Source of the DNA: CAYMRB01 sp964392615
Lineage (GTDB): Bacteria > Planctomycetota > UBA8108
Direction of reading: 5' to 3'
Assembly: GCA_964392615.1 (NCBI GenBank)
Contig: CAYMRB010000429.1
Coordinates: 1 to 8,616, forward strand
DNA: 8,616 nucleotides
Shown: positions 1 to 7,165 of the stretch, one piece after another
Numbering within the stretch: the stretch's first letter is position 1
Layout of the letters: every line of letters starts with the position of its first letter
Position numbers and translations under genes: made by a program
The notes under the pieces: model-generated
Told to the model about the DNA's origin: nothing
What the model saw: the letters and a program-made list of their open reading frames with translations, nothing else
Database searches by the model: none

Positions 1-433
1 CGAGCTCGTCCAGCGTCTTCTGCGGATCGATGCGCCCCGCGCCGACGTGGATGCCGTACAACGCGTTCAGAAGGCTCTTGCGCATCGAATGACATAGGTA
101 GCGTCGCTCGACGTCGCCCCACGCGGCGAGCACCGCGCCGTCATACGCGACCAAGACCGCGGCCGATCCGATCGCATCGAAGTGCGCGCGCGCTTCGGCG
201 AGCAGCTCCTTCGACCAGCCGGCCCCCTCAGGCGAGGCCCATGCCGACCACGTCGCTTCCGGGCAATGACGCGTCGCATGGCGCGACCACTCCCGCCACG
301 TCGCCACCGGATAGTCCTGCGCAGCACACGGCGCGAGGCTCGAAACGGCACAGAGGAATGCAACGATACCGATCGCCGTCGAGAGGTGCCCGGCGCGACG
401 GGAGAGGCAGTTCGTTCGACGCGAACGCAGCAT
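1..433 (-). CDS. Exported SxxK serine hydrolase (beta-lactamase / class C PBP-like), N-terminal part, cut by left edge
   Basis: Reading the minus strand from the ATG at 433 gives 144 codons that remain open at the window edge. The N-terminus is a signal peptide: Arg-rich residues 1-16, a hydrophobic stretch at about 19-34, and a likely signal peptidase I site after Cys-Ala-Ala (36-38). The mature part contains a short beta segment (AAVLVAYDGAVLAAWGD, 91-107) followed by HSMRKSLLNALYG, in which Ser116-Met-Arg-Lys119 fits the SxxK nucleophile/base motif of the PF00144 family. A 'hSxxKSlLsaLyG' context after a 'V..DG.v...wGd' strand is typical of that family. The later YxN and HxG-type motifs would lie beyond the edge and cannot be checked. 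The substrate is unknown: these proteins include esterases, peptidases and cell-wall hydrolases, and antibiotic resistance should not be assumed. The gene begins 15 bases after the stop of the membrane-protein gene, so the two are probably co-transcribed. Confidence 0.8.
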   Translation of the reverse strand, partial: MLRSRRTNCLSRRAGHLSTAIGIVAFLCAVSSLAPCAAQDYPVATWREWSRHATRHCPEATWSAWASPEGAGWSKELLAEARAHFDAIGSAAVLVAYDGAVLAAWGDVERRYLCHSMRKSLLNALYGIHVGAGRIDPQKTLDEL

Positions 434-448
434 GTGGGTCGTTCCAGT

Positions 449-910
449 CTATCGCCGTCGTCGTGTCGCCGCGCGACGCCGCCCCCGGGATCCCGCCAAA
501 AGGGCCCCGCAGAACGCTCCGAACGCGAAGAGCGCGCTCGCGGAGAACGGGTCGGGAGCGTTCGGATACGCATGGTGCATCGCGTGCCAGAAGGCGCCCA
601 GCGACGCCAGCGCCCATGCGCCCAGAAGCGGCAGCGGACAGAAGCCCGCGGGCTCGGAAACCGCTCCCGGCACTGCGCTTTCGATCACGGCCTTCGTCGC
701 CTCGTCGGATGGAGCGGACGCCGGCGGCCGTGATCCGGAGCGAACGACACCCGCGGCGACGGAGCGCTCCTTCTCCATCAGCACGATCGAAACGAACGCC
801 GCGCCGACGTACTCGCGGTCGTACGCCCAGACGAGAAGCATCGCGATGAACAACACTCCCAGCGCTGCCAGAGCGTTCGACGGGTTGGCGGACCTCAGCG
901 ACGCACTCAT
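449..910 (-). CDS. Small integral membrane protein of unknown function
   Basis: I do not recognise this 153-residue protein. It has hydrophobic segments at about residues 12-30 (ALAALGVLFIAMLLVWAY), weaker at 34-46, then 92-109 and 124-140. A polar Pro/Ser/Glu-rich linker lies at about 55-90, and an arginine-rich tail (RRRAATRRRR) ends the protein, suggesting an inner-membrane protein with a cytoplasmic C-terminus. A His-rich patch (HAMHH, 109-113) lies next to the third segment. Codons end mostly in G or C in this frame, which together with the membrane pattern favours a real gene. The ATG at 910 is chosen; a GTG at 940 would add 10 residues. Neither has a clear Shine-Dalgarno sequence. The stop is 15 bases before the serine hydrolase start, so the two likely form an operon. 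The product could be an accessory to that enzyme, but nothing in the sequence shows this. Confidence 0.6.
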   Translation of the reverse strand: MSASLRSANPSNALAALGVLFIAMLLVWAYDREYVGAAFVSIVLMEKERSVAAGVVRSGSRPPASAPSDEATKAVIESAVPGAVSEPAGFCPLPLLGAWALASLGAFWHAMHHAYPNAPDPFSASALFAFGAFCGALLAGSRGRRRAATRRRR

Positions 911-1065
911 GCTGTCGATGAGAGGCCGCGACCCGGTCACCTGTCAACTGGAAAGCCGCTGAGTGCTTCGAGTCAGAGGCACCGGATGGCGTACCAGCCG
1001 TAGGCCGTAATTCGCCTGCCGGATGAAAGGCGACACGCGCTCGATTCCCGCGTACGCTCTCCCCC
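911..1065. promoter_or_regulatory. Divergent intergenic region between membrane-protein gene and exporter operon
   Basis: This 155-base gap separates two divergently transcribed units and must carry both promoters, unless the GTG at 940 is the true start on the left. On the minus strand a perfect TTGACA (947-942) is followed after 18 bases by TCTCAT (923-918), a 4/6 match to the -10 consensus. Transcription would then begin at or next to the ATG at 910, giving a leaderless or near-leaderless message, which agrees with the absence of a Shine-Dalgarno sequence. I see no comparable plus-strand promoter for the exporter operon, and no obvious operator palindrome. Confidence 0.35.
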
Positions 1066-1809
1066 ATGGCTGACGCGACCGCACCCGCCGCGACCGATTC
1101 GTCCGCCCCGCCTGTCTTCCACGCGCGTGGACTGACCAAGGTCTACGATATGGGCGAGGTTCAGGTGCACGCGTTGCGTGGCGTCGATCTCGATCTCTGG
1201 CCCGGGGAGTTCGTCGTGCTCCTCGGACCATCCGGCAGCGGCAAGTCGACCCTTCTGAACATCCTCGGTGGCCTCGACACGGCCAGCGAAGGGCACGTCC
1301 ACTACTACGAACGCGAGCTGACCGGCGCTCGAGAGCGAGACCTCACCGAGTACCGCCGTCATCACGTCGGCTTCGTCTTCCAGTTCTACAACCTCATTCC
1401 GAGCCTGACGGCCCGCGAGAACGTCTCCATCGTGACGGAGATCGCGCGCGACCCGCTGACGCCTGCCCGTGCTCTCGAGCTCGTCGATCTCTCGGCCCGC
1501 CGCGATCACTTTCCCGCGCAACTGTCCGGCGGCGAACAGCAGCGCGTCGCGATTGCTCGCGCCATCGCGAAGCGTCCGGCCGTTCTCCTGTGCGATGAGC
1601 CGACCGGCGCGCTGGATTCGTCGACCGGCATCGTCGTCCTCGAAGCCCTCGAGCGCATCAACCGCGAGATCGGCACGACGACCGTGGTCATCACGCACAA
1701 CGCGGACATCGCGGGCATCGCGGACCGCGTGATCCACCTCGCGGATGGCCGAATCGGCGAGATCCTTCGCAACACCGAAAAGAAGAGGACGCGCGACCTG
1801 CGTTGGTGA
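1066..1809 (+). CDS. ABC exporter ATP-binding protein (LolD/MacB-type)
   Basis: This 247-residue cytoplasmic ATPase would power the FtsX-type permease encoded next to it. All nucleotide-binding motifs are present: Walker A GPSGSGKST (54-62), Q-loop Gln106 (FVFQFYNL), signature LSGGEQQR (153-160), Walker B VLLCDE (173-178), D-loop ALD (182-184) and H-loop His211 (VITHN). Length and motif spelling match the group of ATPases that serve FtsX/MacB-type permeases (LolD, MacB N-domain, DevA), in which the dimer drives conformational work across the envelope instead of moving substrate through the membrane. The ATG at 1066 leaves a short polar Ala/Thr/Ser-rich leader of about 16 residues before the conserved core; there is no clear Shine-Dalgarno sequence, and the next in-frame Met (residue 29) is too late. 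It is the first gene of the ATPase-permease-adaptor operon, and its TGA lies three bases before the permease start in the same frame. Confidence 0.95.
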   Translation: MADATAPAATDSSAPPVFHARGLTKVYDMGEVQVHALRGVDLDLWPGEFVVLLGPSGSGKSTLLNILGGLDTASEGHVHYYERELTGARERDLTEYRRHHVGFVFQFYNLIPSLTARENVSIVTEIARDPLTPARALELVDLSARRDHFPAQLSGGEQQRVAIARAIAKRPAVLLCDEPTGALDSSTGIVVLEALERINREIGTTTVVITHNADIAGIADRVIHLADGRIGEILRNTEKKRTRDLRW

Positions 1810-1812
1810 TCG

Positions 1813-4176
1813 TTGCTCTCGATCGATCGCAAGCTCTGGCGTGATCTGTGGCACCTACGGGGCCAGTCGCTCGCCATCGCCCTCGTCATCACGAGCGGTA
1901 TCGCGACGTTCATCATGTCGCTGAGCACCGTGGATTCGCTTCGATCGACGCAGACCCGTTTCTATGAGGAGAGCCGCTTCGCCGAAGTCTTCGCGTCGCT
2001 CAAACGCGCGCCCGAGAGCGTCGCGGACCGCATCCGCGCCATCGACGGCGTCGATCAGGTCGAGACCCGAGTCGTGCTGTCCGCGCCCCTCGACCTCGAA
2101 GGCTACTCTGACCCGGTCACCGGGCGCCTGGTCGCCATTCCGGACCGCCACGAGTCCGTGCTCAATCGAGTCTGGTTGCGCGAAGGGCGGTTGCCCGACG
2201 CTGGACGCGACGACGAGGTCGTTATCAGCGAGGCCTTCGCGACGGCCCACGAGTTCCGCCCCGGCGCCACGATCAGCGCCACGATTGCAGGGCGCCGAAA
2301 GAAGCTGCGTGTCGTCGGCATCGCGCTATCGGCGGAGTACACCTACCAGATCCGACCGGGCGACATCATTCCGGACTTCGAACGCTACGGCATCCTGTGG
2401 ATGGCGCGCACGCCGCTCGGCGCCGCCTACGACATGGACGGCGCTTTCAACGACGTCGCGCTTTCACTCCGCCGCGGCGCGTCGGAGGAGGATGTTATCG
2501 ATCGCATCGACGACCTCCTCGACCGTTGGGGCGGCTTCGGCGCGTATGCCCGCGCCGATCAGCTCTCGCACCACTTCCTGAGCGAAGAGTTCCGCCAGCT
2601 CGAGGGCATGGCGACGATCTTCCCGACGATCTTTCTCAGCGTGGCGGCGTTTCTCCTCAACGTCGTGCTGAGCCGACTCGTCAGCACACAGCGCGATCAA
2701 GTCGCGATTCTCAAGGCGTTCGGCTACTCCAACCTCGCCGTCGGATGGCACTACACCAAGCTGGTGATCGTGATCGCCGTCCTCGGCGCCGCGGGCGGTG
2801 TGGTCGTTGGCGTGTGGCTCGGCAAGGGCCTCAGCGCGATGTACATGGAGTTCTACCGCTTCCCGTACCTCGACTACGTACTCGCGCCGCGCCACGTGGT
2901 CGCGGCGGTGCTGGTCAGCACGCTCGCCGCGGTCGCCGGAGCGTGGATCGCGGTCCGCACGGCAGCGCTACTGCCTCCGGCCGAGGCGATGCGTCCCGAG
3001 CCTCCGGCGCGCTATCGAGTCTCGATCGTCGAGAGGCTCGGCCTGCGCCGGTGGATCTCCCAGCCGACCCGCATGGTCATTCGACAGCTCGAGCGGCGAC
3101 CGCTCAAGTCGCTGCTCTCGGTGATCGCGGTCGCGTTCGCGTGCGCGATTCTCATGGTCGGCAGCTTCCAGGCCGACGCAATCGACTTCATCGTCAACGT
3201 GCAATTCGGCATCGCGGATCGCGAAGACCTGAGCGTGTCGTTTTTCGAGCCGACCTCGCGACGCGCCCTTCACTCGATCCGATCCATCGACGGCGTCGGG
3301 CAGGGCGAGGTGTTCCGCTCGGCGCCGGCTCGCCTGCGCTTCGAGCATCGCGACTACCGCGTGGCGCTCGTGGGTGTGCAGCACGGCGGCGACTTGCATC
3401 GGGTCATCGACACGGACCTGCAGCCGATCGAGCTTCCGGAAGATGGCCTGGTGATCACCGAACATCTCGGCAGGATTCTCGGAGTGCGGCCCGGCGACGA
3501 GGTGACCGTCGAGGTACTCGAAGGCAAGAGGCCCGTGCTCCAGGTTCCGGTGGTTCGATTCGTACGACAGTTCATCGGTGTCGGCGCGTACATGCGAATC
3601 GACGCGCTCAACCGACTGCTGGGCGAGGGCGATACGATCTCGGGCGTCTTCCTGGCGGCCGACTCGCAACGCAGCGCGTCGGTCTACCATCAGCTCGACG
3701 CGATGCCGCGCGTCGCCGGAACGATGGTACGGCAGAACGCGATCGACAGCTTCTACGCGACGATGGCGGAGACGATGCTCGTCTTCACGTTCATCAACAC
3801 GATTCTCGCGGGGACGATCGCGTGCGGCGTGATCTACAACAGCGCCCGCATCACGCTGTCCGAACGCAGCCGTGAGCTCGCGAGCCTGCGCGTTCTGGGC
3901 TTTACTCGCGGCGAGATCTCGTACATCCTCCTCGGGGAACTGGCCATACTGACTCTCGTGGCGATTCCGATCGGCTTTGTGGTCGGCTGGCTGCTGTGCC
4001 AGCTCGTCGTGACCGGCGTGGAGAACGACCTCTATCGCTTCCCCCTGATCCTCGAGCCTCGCACGTACGCGTTCGCCGCTCTCGTCGTGCTGGTCGCCAC
4101 GTGCGTGTCGGGTTGGTTCGTGCGACGCCAACTCGATCACCTGGACCTCGTCGCCGTGCTCAAGACGCGGGAGTAG
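1813..4176 (+). CDS. ABC exporter permease with two FtsX domains
   Basis: This 787-residue inner-membrane permease is the partner of the preceding ATPase. Predicted membrane segments lie at about 15-38, 268-288, 315-337, 362-386, 433-452, 653-678, 705-732 and 750-771. That is two copies of a one-plus-three arrangement, each with a large periplasmic domain (about 40-265 and 455-650) after its first helix. This duplicated FtsX/MacB-periplasmic-core layout is about twice the length of a LolC/E subunit, so one polypeptide may supply both halves of the transporter. 'PPAEAMRPEPP' (388-398) after the fourth helix is typical of the family. The start is TTG at 1813, because an in-frame stop (the ATPase TGA at 1807-1809) precedes it and the protein then begins MLSIDRKLWRDLW, the usual opening for such permeases. 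A GGTGA at 1805-1809 overlaps the ATPase stop and may act as a close ribosome-binding site, implying translational coupling. The substrate is unknown. Confidence 0.92.
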   Translation: MLSIDRKLWRDLWHLRGQSLAIALVITSGIATFIMSLSTVDSLRSTQTRFYEESRFAEVFASLKRAPESVADRIRAIDGVDQVETRVVLSAPLDLEGYSDPVTGRLVAIPDRHESVLNRVWLREGRLPDAGRDDEVVISEAFATAHEFRPGATISATIAGRRKKLRVVGIALSAEYTYQIRPGDIIPDFERYGILWMARTPLGAAYDMDGAFNDVALSLRRGASEEDVIDRIDDLLDRWGGFGAYARADQLSHHFLSEEFRQLEGMATIFPTIFLSVAAFLLNVVLSRLVSTQRDQVAILKAFGYSNLAVGWHYTKLVIVIAVLGAAGGVVVGVWLGKGLSAMYMEFYRFPYLDYVLAPRHVVAAVLVSTLAAVAGAWIAVRTAALLPPAEAMRPEPPARYRVSIVERLGLRRWISQPTRMVIRQLERRPLKSLLSVIAVAFACAILMVGSFQADAIDFIVNVQFGIADREDLSVSFFEPTSRRALHSIRSIDGVGQGEVFRSAPARLRFEHRDYRVALVGVQHGGDLHRVIDTDLQPIELPEDGLVITEHLGRILGVRPGDEVTVEVLEGKRPVLQVPVVRFVRQFIGVGAYMRIDALNRLLGEGDTISGVFLAADSQRSASVYHQLDAMPRVAGTMVRQNAIDSFYATMAETMLVFTFINTILAGTIACGVIYNSARITLSERSRELASLRVLGFTRGEISYILLGELAILTLVAIPIGFVVGWLLCQLVVTGVENDLYRFPLILEPRTYAFAALVVLVATCVSGWFVRRQLDHLDLVAVLKTRE

Positions 4177-4185
4177 AACGGAACC

Positions 4186-5391
4186 ATGAGCTGGCGTCGT
4201 TGGACCATCTTCGGTGTCGTGATCCTCTTGATCGCGTTCGGAATCTACAGCGGTTTCGCTCCGCAGCCCGTGCTGGTGGAGACCGCACCGGTCGCTCGCG
4301 GCCCGCTCGAGGTCACGGTGGAAGAGGAGGGCGAGACCCGCGTCGTCGATCGATACGTCCTGTCAGCCCCCGTCGCGGGCAGGATCGCCCGCATCGACCT
4401 CGACGCGGATGACGCGATCGACGCGGCGGCCGTGCTCGTCGAGATCCACCCGCTCCCCACGACCGATCTCGATCCCCGCATGCGAGCGGAGGCGCAGGCG
4501 CGCCTGCAAGCTGCCGAGGCCGCCCGCCAGAGGGCCGAGAGCGGCGTAGAGGCTGCCGCGGCTGAGGCCGACCTCGCCGCGCGCGACCTCGAGCGCGTCG
4601 TCGAGATGCGCGCGGACGGCTCCGTGTCGGAGGAGATCCTCGATGCCGCGAAGGCGCGTTCCCGGCGTACGGCAGCGCTGAGGCGGTCGGCCGAGTTCGC
4701 GGTTCAGGTCGCGCGTTCCGAGGTCGAGGTCGTCCGGGAGTCACTCAGGCACTGGCCGCTCGACGCGCTGCCGGAGTACCGCCCGATTCGCGTGACCTCA
4801 CCCGTGCGGGGCAAGGTCTTGAAGGTGTTCGACAAGAGCTCGCGGGTGGTGCGCGCCGGAGAGCCGCTCGTCGAGATAGGCGATCCGGCGGCGCTGGAGG
4901 TCCAGGTCGACGTCCTGTCCGCGGACGCGGTTCGCATTCGACCCGGTATGCGGGTTCGTCTCGACCGCTGGGGCGGCGCCGAGCCGCTCGACGCGACCGT
5001 GAGGGTCGTCGAGCCCCGTGGCTTCCTCAAGATCTCCGCGCTCGGCGTCGAGGAGCAGCGCGTCTGGGTGATCTGCGACATCGACACGCCACACTCGAAG
5101 CGCGCCGCGCTCGGAGACGGCTACCGCGTCGAGGCGAGCTTCATCCTGTGGGCGAGCGACGATGTCGTGCAGGTTCCGACCAGCGCGCTCTTTCGGCGCG
5201 ACGACCAGGCCTGGGCAGTCTTCGTGCGCGACAGCACCGACGACATCGCACGAGTGCGAGGCGTCGAGGTCGGGCGCCGCAGCGGCCTGCGGGCGCAGAT
5301 CGTGTCCGGGCTCGAACCGGGCGACGAGGTGATCTTGCACGCGCCGCGCGAGCTCGAGGACGGCAGTCGGATCGAACGCCCCTCGAGTTAG
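4186..5391 (+). CDS. Periplasmic adaptor / membrane fusion protein (HlyD/MacA family)
   Basis: This 401-residue adaptor is anchored by an N-terminal membrane helix (residues 7-23) with the remainder in the periplasm. Domains in order: first half of the lipoyl/barrel-sandwich domain (about 52-90, 'SAPVAGRIARI'), alpha-helical coiled-coil hairpin (about 96-188, rich in Ala/Glu/Arg), second lipoyl half (about 198-235, 'VTSPVRGKVLKV...GEPLVEIGDP'), beta-barrel (about 236-325) and membrane-proximal domain (326-401). The hairpin tip reads R133..L135...G145-SVS-EE-IL-D153-A-A155, close to the known RxxxL...S...xD.A motif by which adaptors dock TolC-type outer-membrane channels. That implies a diderm cell and a TolC-family partner encoded elsewhere. 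The ATG at 4186 is 9 bases after the permease stop, with GGAA just upstream and GGGAG further back. It is the third gene of the exporter operon and ends 8 bases from the convergent sulfatase stop. Confidence 0.92.
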   Translation: MSWRRWTIFGVVILLIAFGIYSGFAPQPVLVETAPVARGPLEVTVEEEGETRVVDRYVLSAPVAGRIARIDLDADDAIDAAAVLVEIHPLPTTDLDPRMRAEAQARLQAAEAARQRAESGVEAAAAEADLAARDLERVVEMRADGSVSEEILDAAKARSRRTAALRRSAEFAVQVARSEVEVVRESLRHWPLDALPEYRPIRVTSPVRGKVLKVFDKSSRVVRAGEPLVEIGDPAALEVQVDVLSADAVRIRPGMRVRLDRWGGAEPLDATVRVVEPRGFLKISALGVEEQRVWVICDIDTPHSKRAALGDGYRVEASFILWASDDVVQVPTSALFRRDDQAWAVFVRDSTDDIARVRGVEVGRRSGLRAQIVSGLEPGDEVILHAPRELEDGSRIERPSS

Positions 5392-5398
5392 CCTCGAG
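5382..5398. terminator. Small hairpin between convergent genes, possible bidirectional terminator
   Basis: Two copies of the self-complementary hexamer CTCGAG (5382-5387 and 5393-5398) flank a five-base loop, so transcripts in either direction could form a 6-bp stem exactly where the adaptor and sulfatase genes end. There is no run of T on either side, so intrinsic termination is uncertain. The first copy lies inside the last adaptor codons. Confidence 0.25.
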
Positions 5399-5399
5399 T

Positions 5400-6863
5400 C
5401 TAGCCGCTCTTCCTCGCCCTCGGGTTGGGTCGCGGCATCTGCGCGTCGACCGACTCGAGATACGCCCGCAGTCGCTTGCGCAGTGCTGCCGCGCGCGCCG
5501 GTTCGTCCTGCGCGCGGTCGCGCTTCTCGTACGGATCTTCGGCCAGGTTGTACAGCTCGACCGCCTCCTCGTCGTAGAGCTCGACGAGCTTCCAGTCGCC
5601 GACCCGGATCGACGAGCCCGGCGTCCACGCGCTGCCGTGGTAGTGCGGGTAATGCCAAACCAGCTCATGGCCGCGATCGAGCTTCGCCGCGCCGCGCAAG
5701 ACCGGCGTCAGGTCGGCGCCGTCCGGGTGCTCGCCCTGTCGCGAATCGAGCCCCGCCAGGGCGAGAACCGTCGGGTAGAGGTCGGCGCTCCACACCGGCG
5801 TCGATGACGTCGTTCCCGCTTTCGTCACGCCCGGCGCACGGATCATGAACGGAACGCGAATCCCTCCTTCGTAGCACCAGCCCTTGCCAGCGCGCAGCGG
5901 CGCATTCGAGGTCGGGCCGCCGTTTCGGTGCAACGTCGAGCGGCCGCCATTGTCCGAGGTGAAGACCACCACCGTCTTGTCGGTCAGCCCGAGCTTCTCG
6001 ATCCGGTCGATGACACGGCCGACGTTCTCGTCCATCGCGCGGACCATCGACGCGTACGCGGCGTTGTCCTGGCGCGTCTTCGTGCTGCCGCTGTGCTCGG
6101 GGACCTGCGCCGGCGCGTTCGTCTCCGGAAGCTTGTCGCGCTTCTCGTCGAAGTGCGCGATGTGCTTGCGGGCGGCCTGGATCGGCGTGTGGACGGTGTA
6201 GAACGACAGAAACGCGAAGAACGGTTTGTCGCGACTCGCGTCGAGGAACGCCATGGTCTCGTCGGCCAGGCGGTCGGTCAGGTACTCGCCCTCAGGCCCG
6301 TCAGCCAGTTTCGGATTGCGATACGGCGAGTAGTAACCTCCCGGCGGCGAGCCGCGATGATGACCGCCCTTGTTGATCTCGAAGCCCTGGTCCTCCGGAA
6401 ACGCGCCCTTGCCGCCGAGGTGCCACTTGCCCGCGAAGAAGGTGCGGTAGCCAGCCTCGCGCAGACGCTCCGCAACCGTGACCTCCTCGAGAGGAAGTGC
6501 ATGTCGATCGTCGGGCCCAAGCAGACGATGCTTCTTCGAGCTGGAGCCCGGGATCCAGTCCGTGATCCGCACACGCGCGGGGTTCTTGCCCGTCATCAGC
6601 GCAGCACGCGTCGGCGAGCAGACCGGATGGGACGCATAGCCCTGAGTGAAGCGCATGGCCGAGCGCGCGAACGCATCGAGACGCGGCGTCTCGTGGAACG
6701 TGCTCCCGTCGACGGACAGGTCGCGCGCACCGAGGTCGTCAACGAGAAAGACGACGAAGTTCGGCGGCTCGGCGCCGAGCTCCGCCTCGAAGCTGCACAG
6801 GAAGACGAGGGAACAGGAGACCAGCACGGAAACGTGTTTCATGAAACGGCTTTCGGTGTTCAT
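5400..6863 (-). CDS. Exported sulfatase (arylsulfatase A-like, formylglycine-dependent)
   Basis: This 487-residue protein should hydrolyse sulfate esters, probably on a carbohydrate, in the periplasm or outside the cell. Residues 1-31 form a signal peptide (hydrophobic core about 10-24, cleavage near LGA/EPP). The calcium-binding pair Asp42-Asp43 lies in VVFLVDDLG. The signature CSPTRAALMTG places the Cys to be converted to formylglycine at 82 with Arg86. Other expected active-site elements are present: GKWHLG (Lys146, His148), TVHTP (His225), FTSDNGG (Asp304, Asn305) and GKGWCYEGGIRVP (Lys327). The C-terminal 'GDWKLVELYDE...ELYNLAEDPYE' matches the smaller C-terminal subdomain of this class. 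The ATG at 6863 is preferred over the in-frame GTG at 6905 and ATG at 6842 because GGAG (6872-6869) lies five bases upstream. It is the last gene of the cupin-HNH-sulfatase unit, 20 bases after the HNH stop. The maturation enzyme is not in the window. The exact substrate cannot be read from sequence. Confidence 0.95.
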   Translation of the reverse strand: MNTESRFMKHVSVLVSCSLVFLCSFEAELGAEPPNFVVFLVDDLGARDLSVDGSTFHETPRLDAFARSAMRFTQGYASHPVCSPTRAALMTGKNPARVRITDWIPGSSSKKHRLLGPDDRHALPLEEVTVAERLREAGYRTFFAGKWHLGGKGAFPEDQGFEINKGGHHRGSPPGGYYSPYRNPKLADGPEGEYLTDRLADETMAFLDASRDKPFFAFLSFYTVHTPIQAARKHIAHFDEKRDKLPETNAPAQVPEHSGSTKTRQDNAAYASMVRAMDENVGRVIDRIEKLGLTDKTVVVFTSDNGGRSTLHRNGGPTSNAPLRAGKGWCYEGGIRVPFMIRAPGVTKAGTTSSTPVWSADLYPTVLALAGLDSRQGEHPDGADLTPVLRGAAKLDRGHELVWHYPHYHGSAWTPGSSIRVGDWKLVELYDEEAVELYNLAEDPYEKRDRAQDEPARAAALRKRLRAYLESVDAQMPRPNPRARKSG

Positions 6864-6883
6864 CGTCGCTCCAAGGGGCAGGA

Positions 6884-7165
6884 TCAGCGGCGCTTCCGCA
6901 CCCACTCGATGTGTCCGGCGATCGCGCCGTGCGCCAAGAGCTTCTCCAGTGTGTGATAGCTCCGACCGAGCTCCTTCTCGTCGGGAATGAGGTCATGCAC
7001 GGCGTGGTGGCACTCGCGACACAGATCGACCGTGGCGTGCATTTCCTCGCGAGTGAATCGCTTGCGAAACCACTTGTTGTGGTGAACCGTGCGGGGGATC
7101 AGGTGATGACGCGTCGTGTCCCGCCGCGTCATCCGGCCGCAGAGCTCGCAGCGAGTCTGGTTCAT
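6884..7165 (-). CDS. Small HNH / zinc-finger protein
   Basis: This 93-residue protein resembles a widespread family of about 90-residue HNH-type proteins. It has two zinc-knuckle pairs, Cys6-x2-Cys9 near the start and Cys49-x2-Cys52 followed by His53-His54, plus the motif RHHLIPR (His20-His21) and His57. The helix 'YHTLEKLLAH' and the basic tail IEWVRKRR match my recollection of that family. HNH folds bind a metal and usually cut or nick DNA; whether this small version is catalytic is not known. The ATG at 7165 overlaps the cupin TGA (ATGA). The next Met (residue 12) would delete the first Cys pair, so this start is supported. The upstream AGGAGG ends only one base before the ATG, an unusually short spacing that suggests expression by coupling to cupin translation. 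Confidence 0.8.
   Translation of the reverse strand: MNQTRCELCGRMTRRDTTRHHLIPRTVHHNKWFRKRFTREEMHATVDLCRECHHAVHDLIPDEKELGRSYHTLEKLLAHGAIAGHIEWVRKRR

Noticed and set aside
1..433. Calling the serine hydrolase an antibiotic-resistance beta-lactamase
   Set aside because: Only the SxxK region is visible; the family is mostly non-resistance esterases and peptidases, and the other active-site motifs are outside the window.
228..1139. Long minus-strand open frame of 303 codons
   Set aside because: Its translation is Arg/Ser/Gly-rich with no domain or membrane pattern, and it overlaps the better supported membrane protein, the serine hydrolase N-terminus and the ATPase start. It is an antisense-frame artefact of high GC.
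2397..3875. 492-codon plus-strand open frame inside the permease gene
   Set aside because: It is an Arg-rich shadow frame; the permease frame carries membrane segments and family motifs throughout.
2968..4140. 390-codon minus-strand open frame opposite the permease
   Set aside because: Its Asp/His/Arg-rich translation is typical of the complement of a GC-rich gene, with no recognisable domain.
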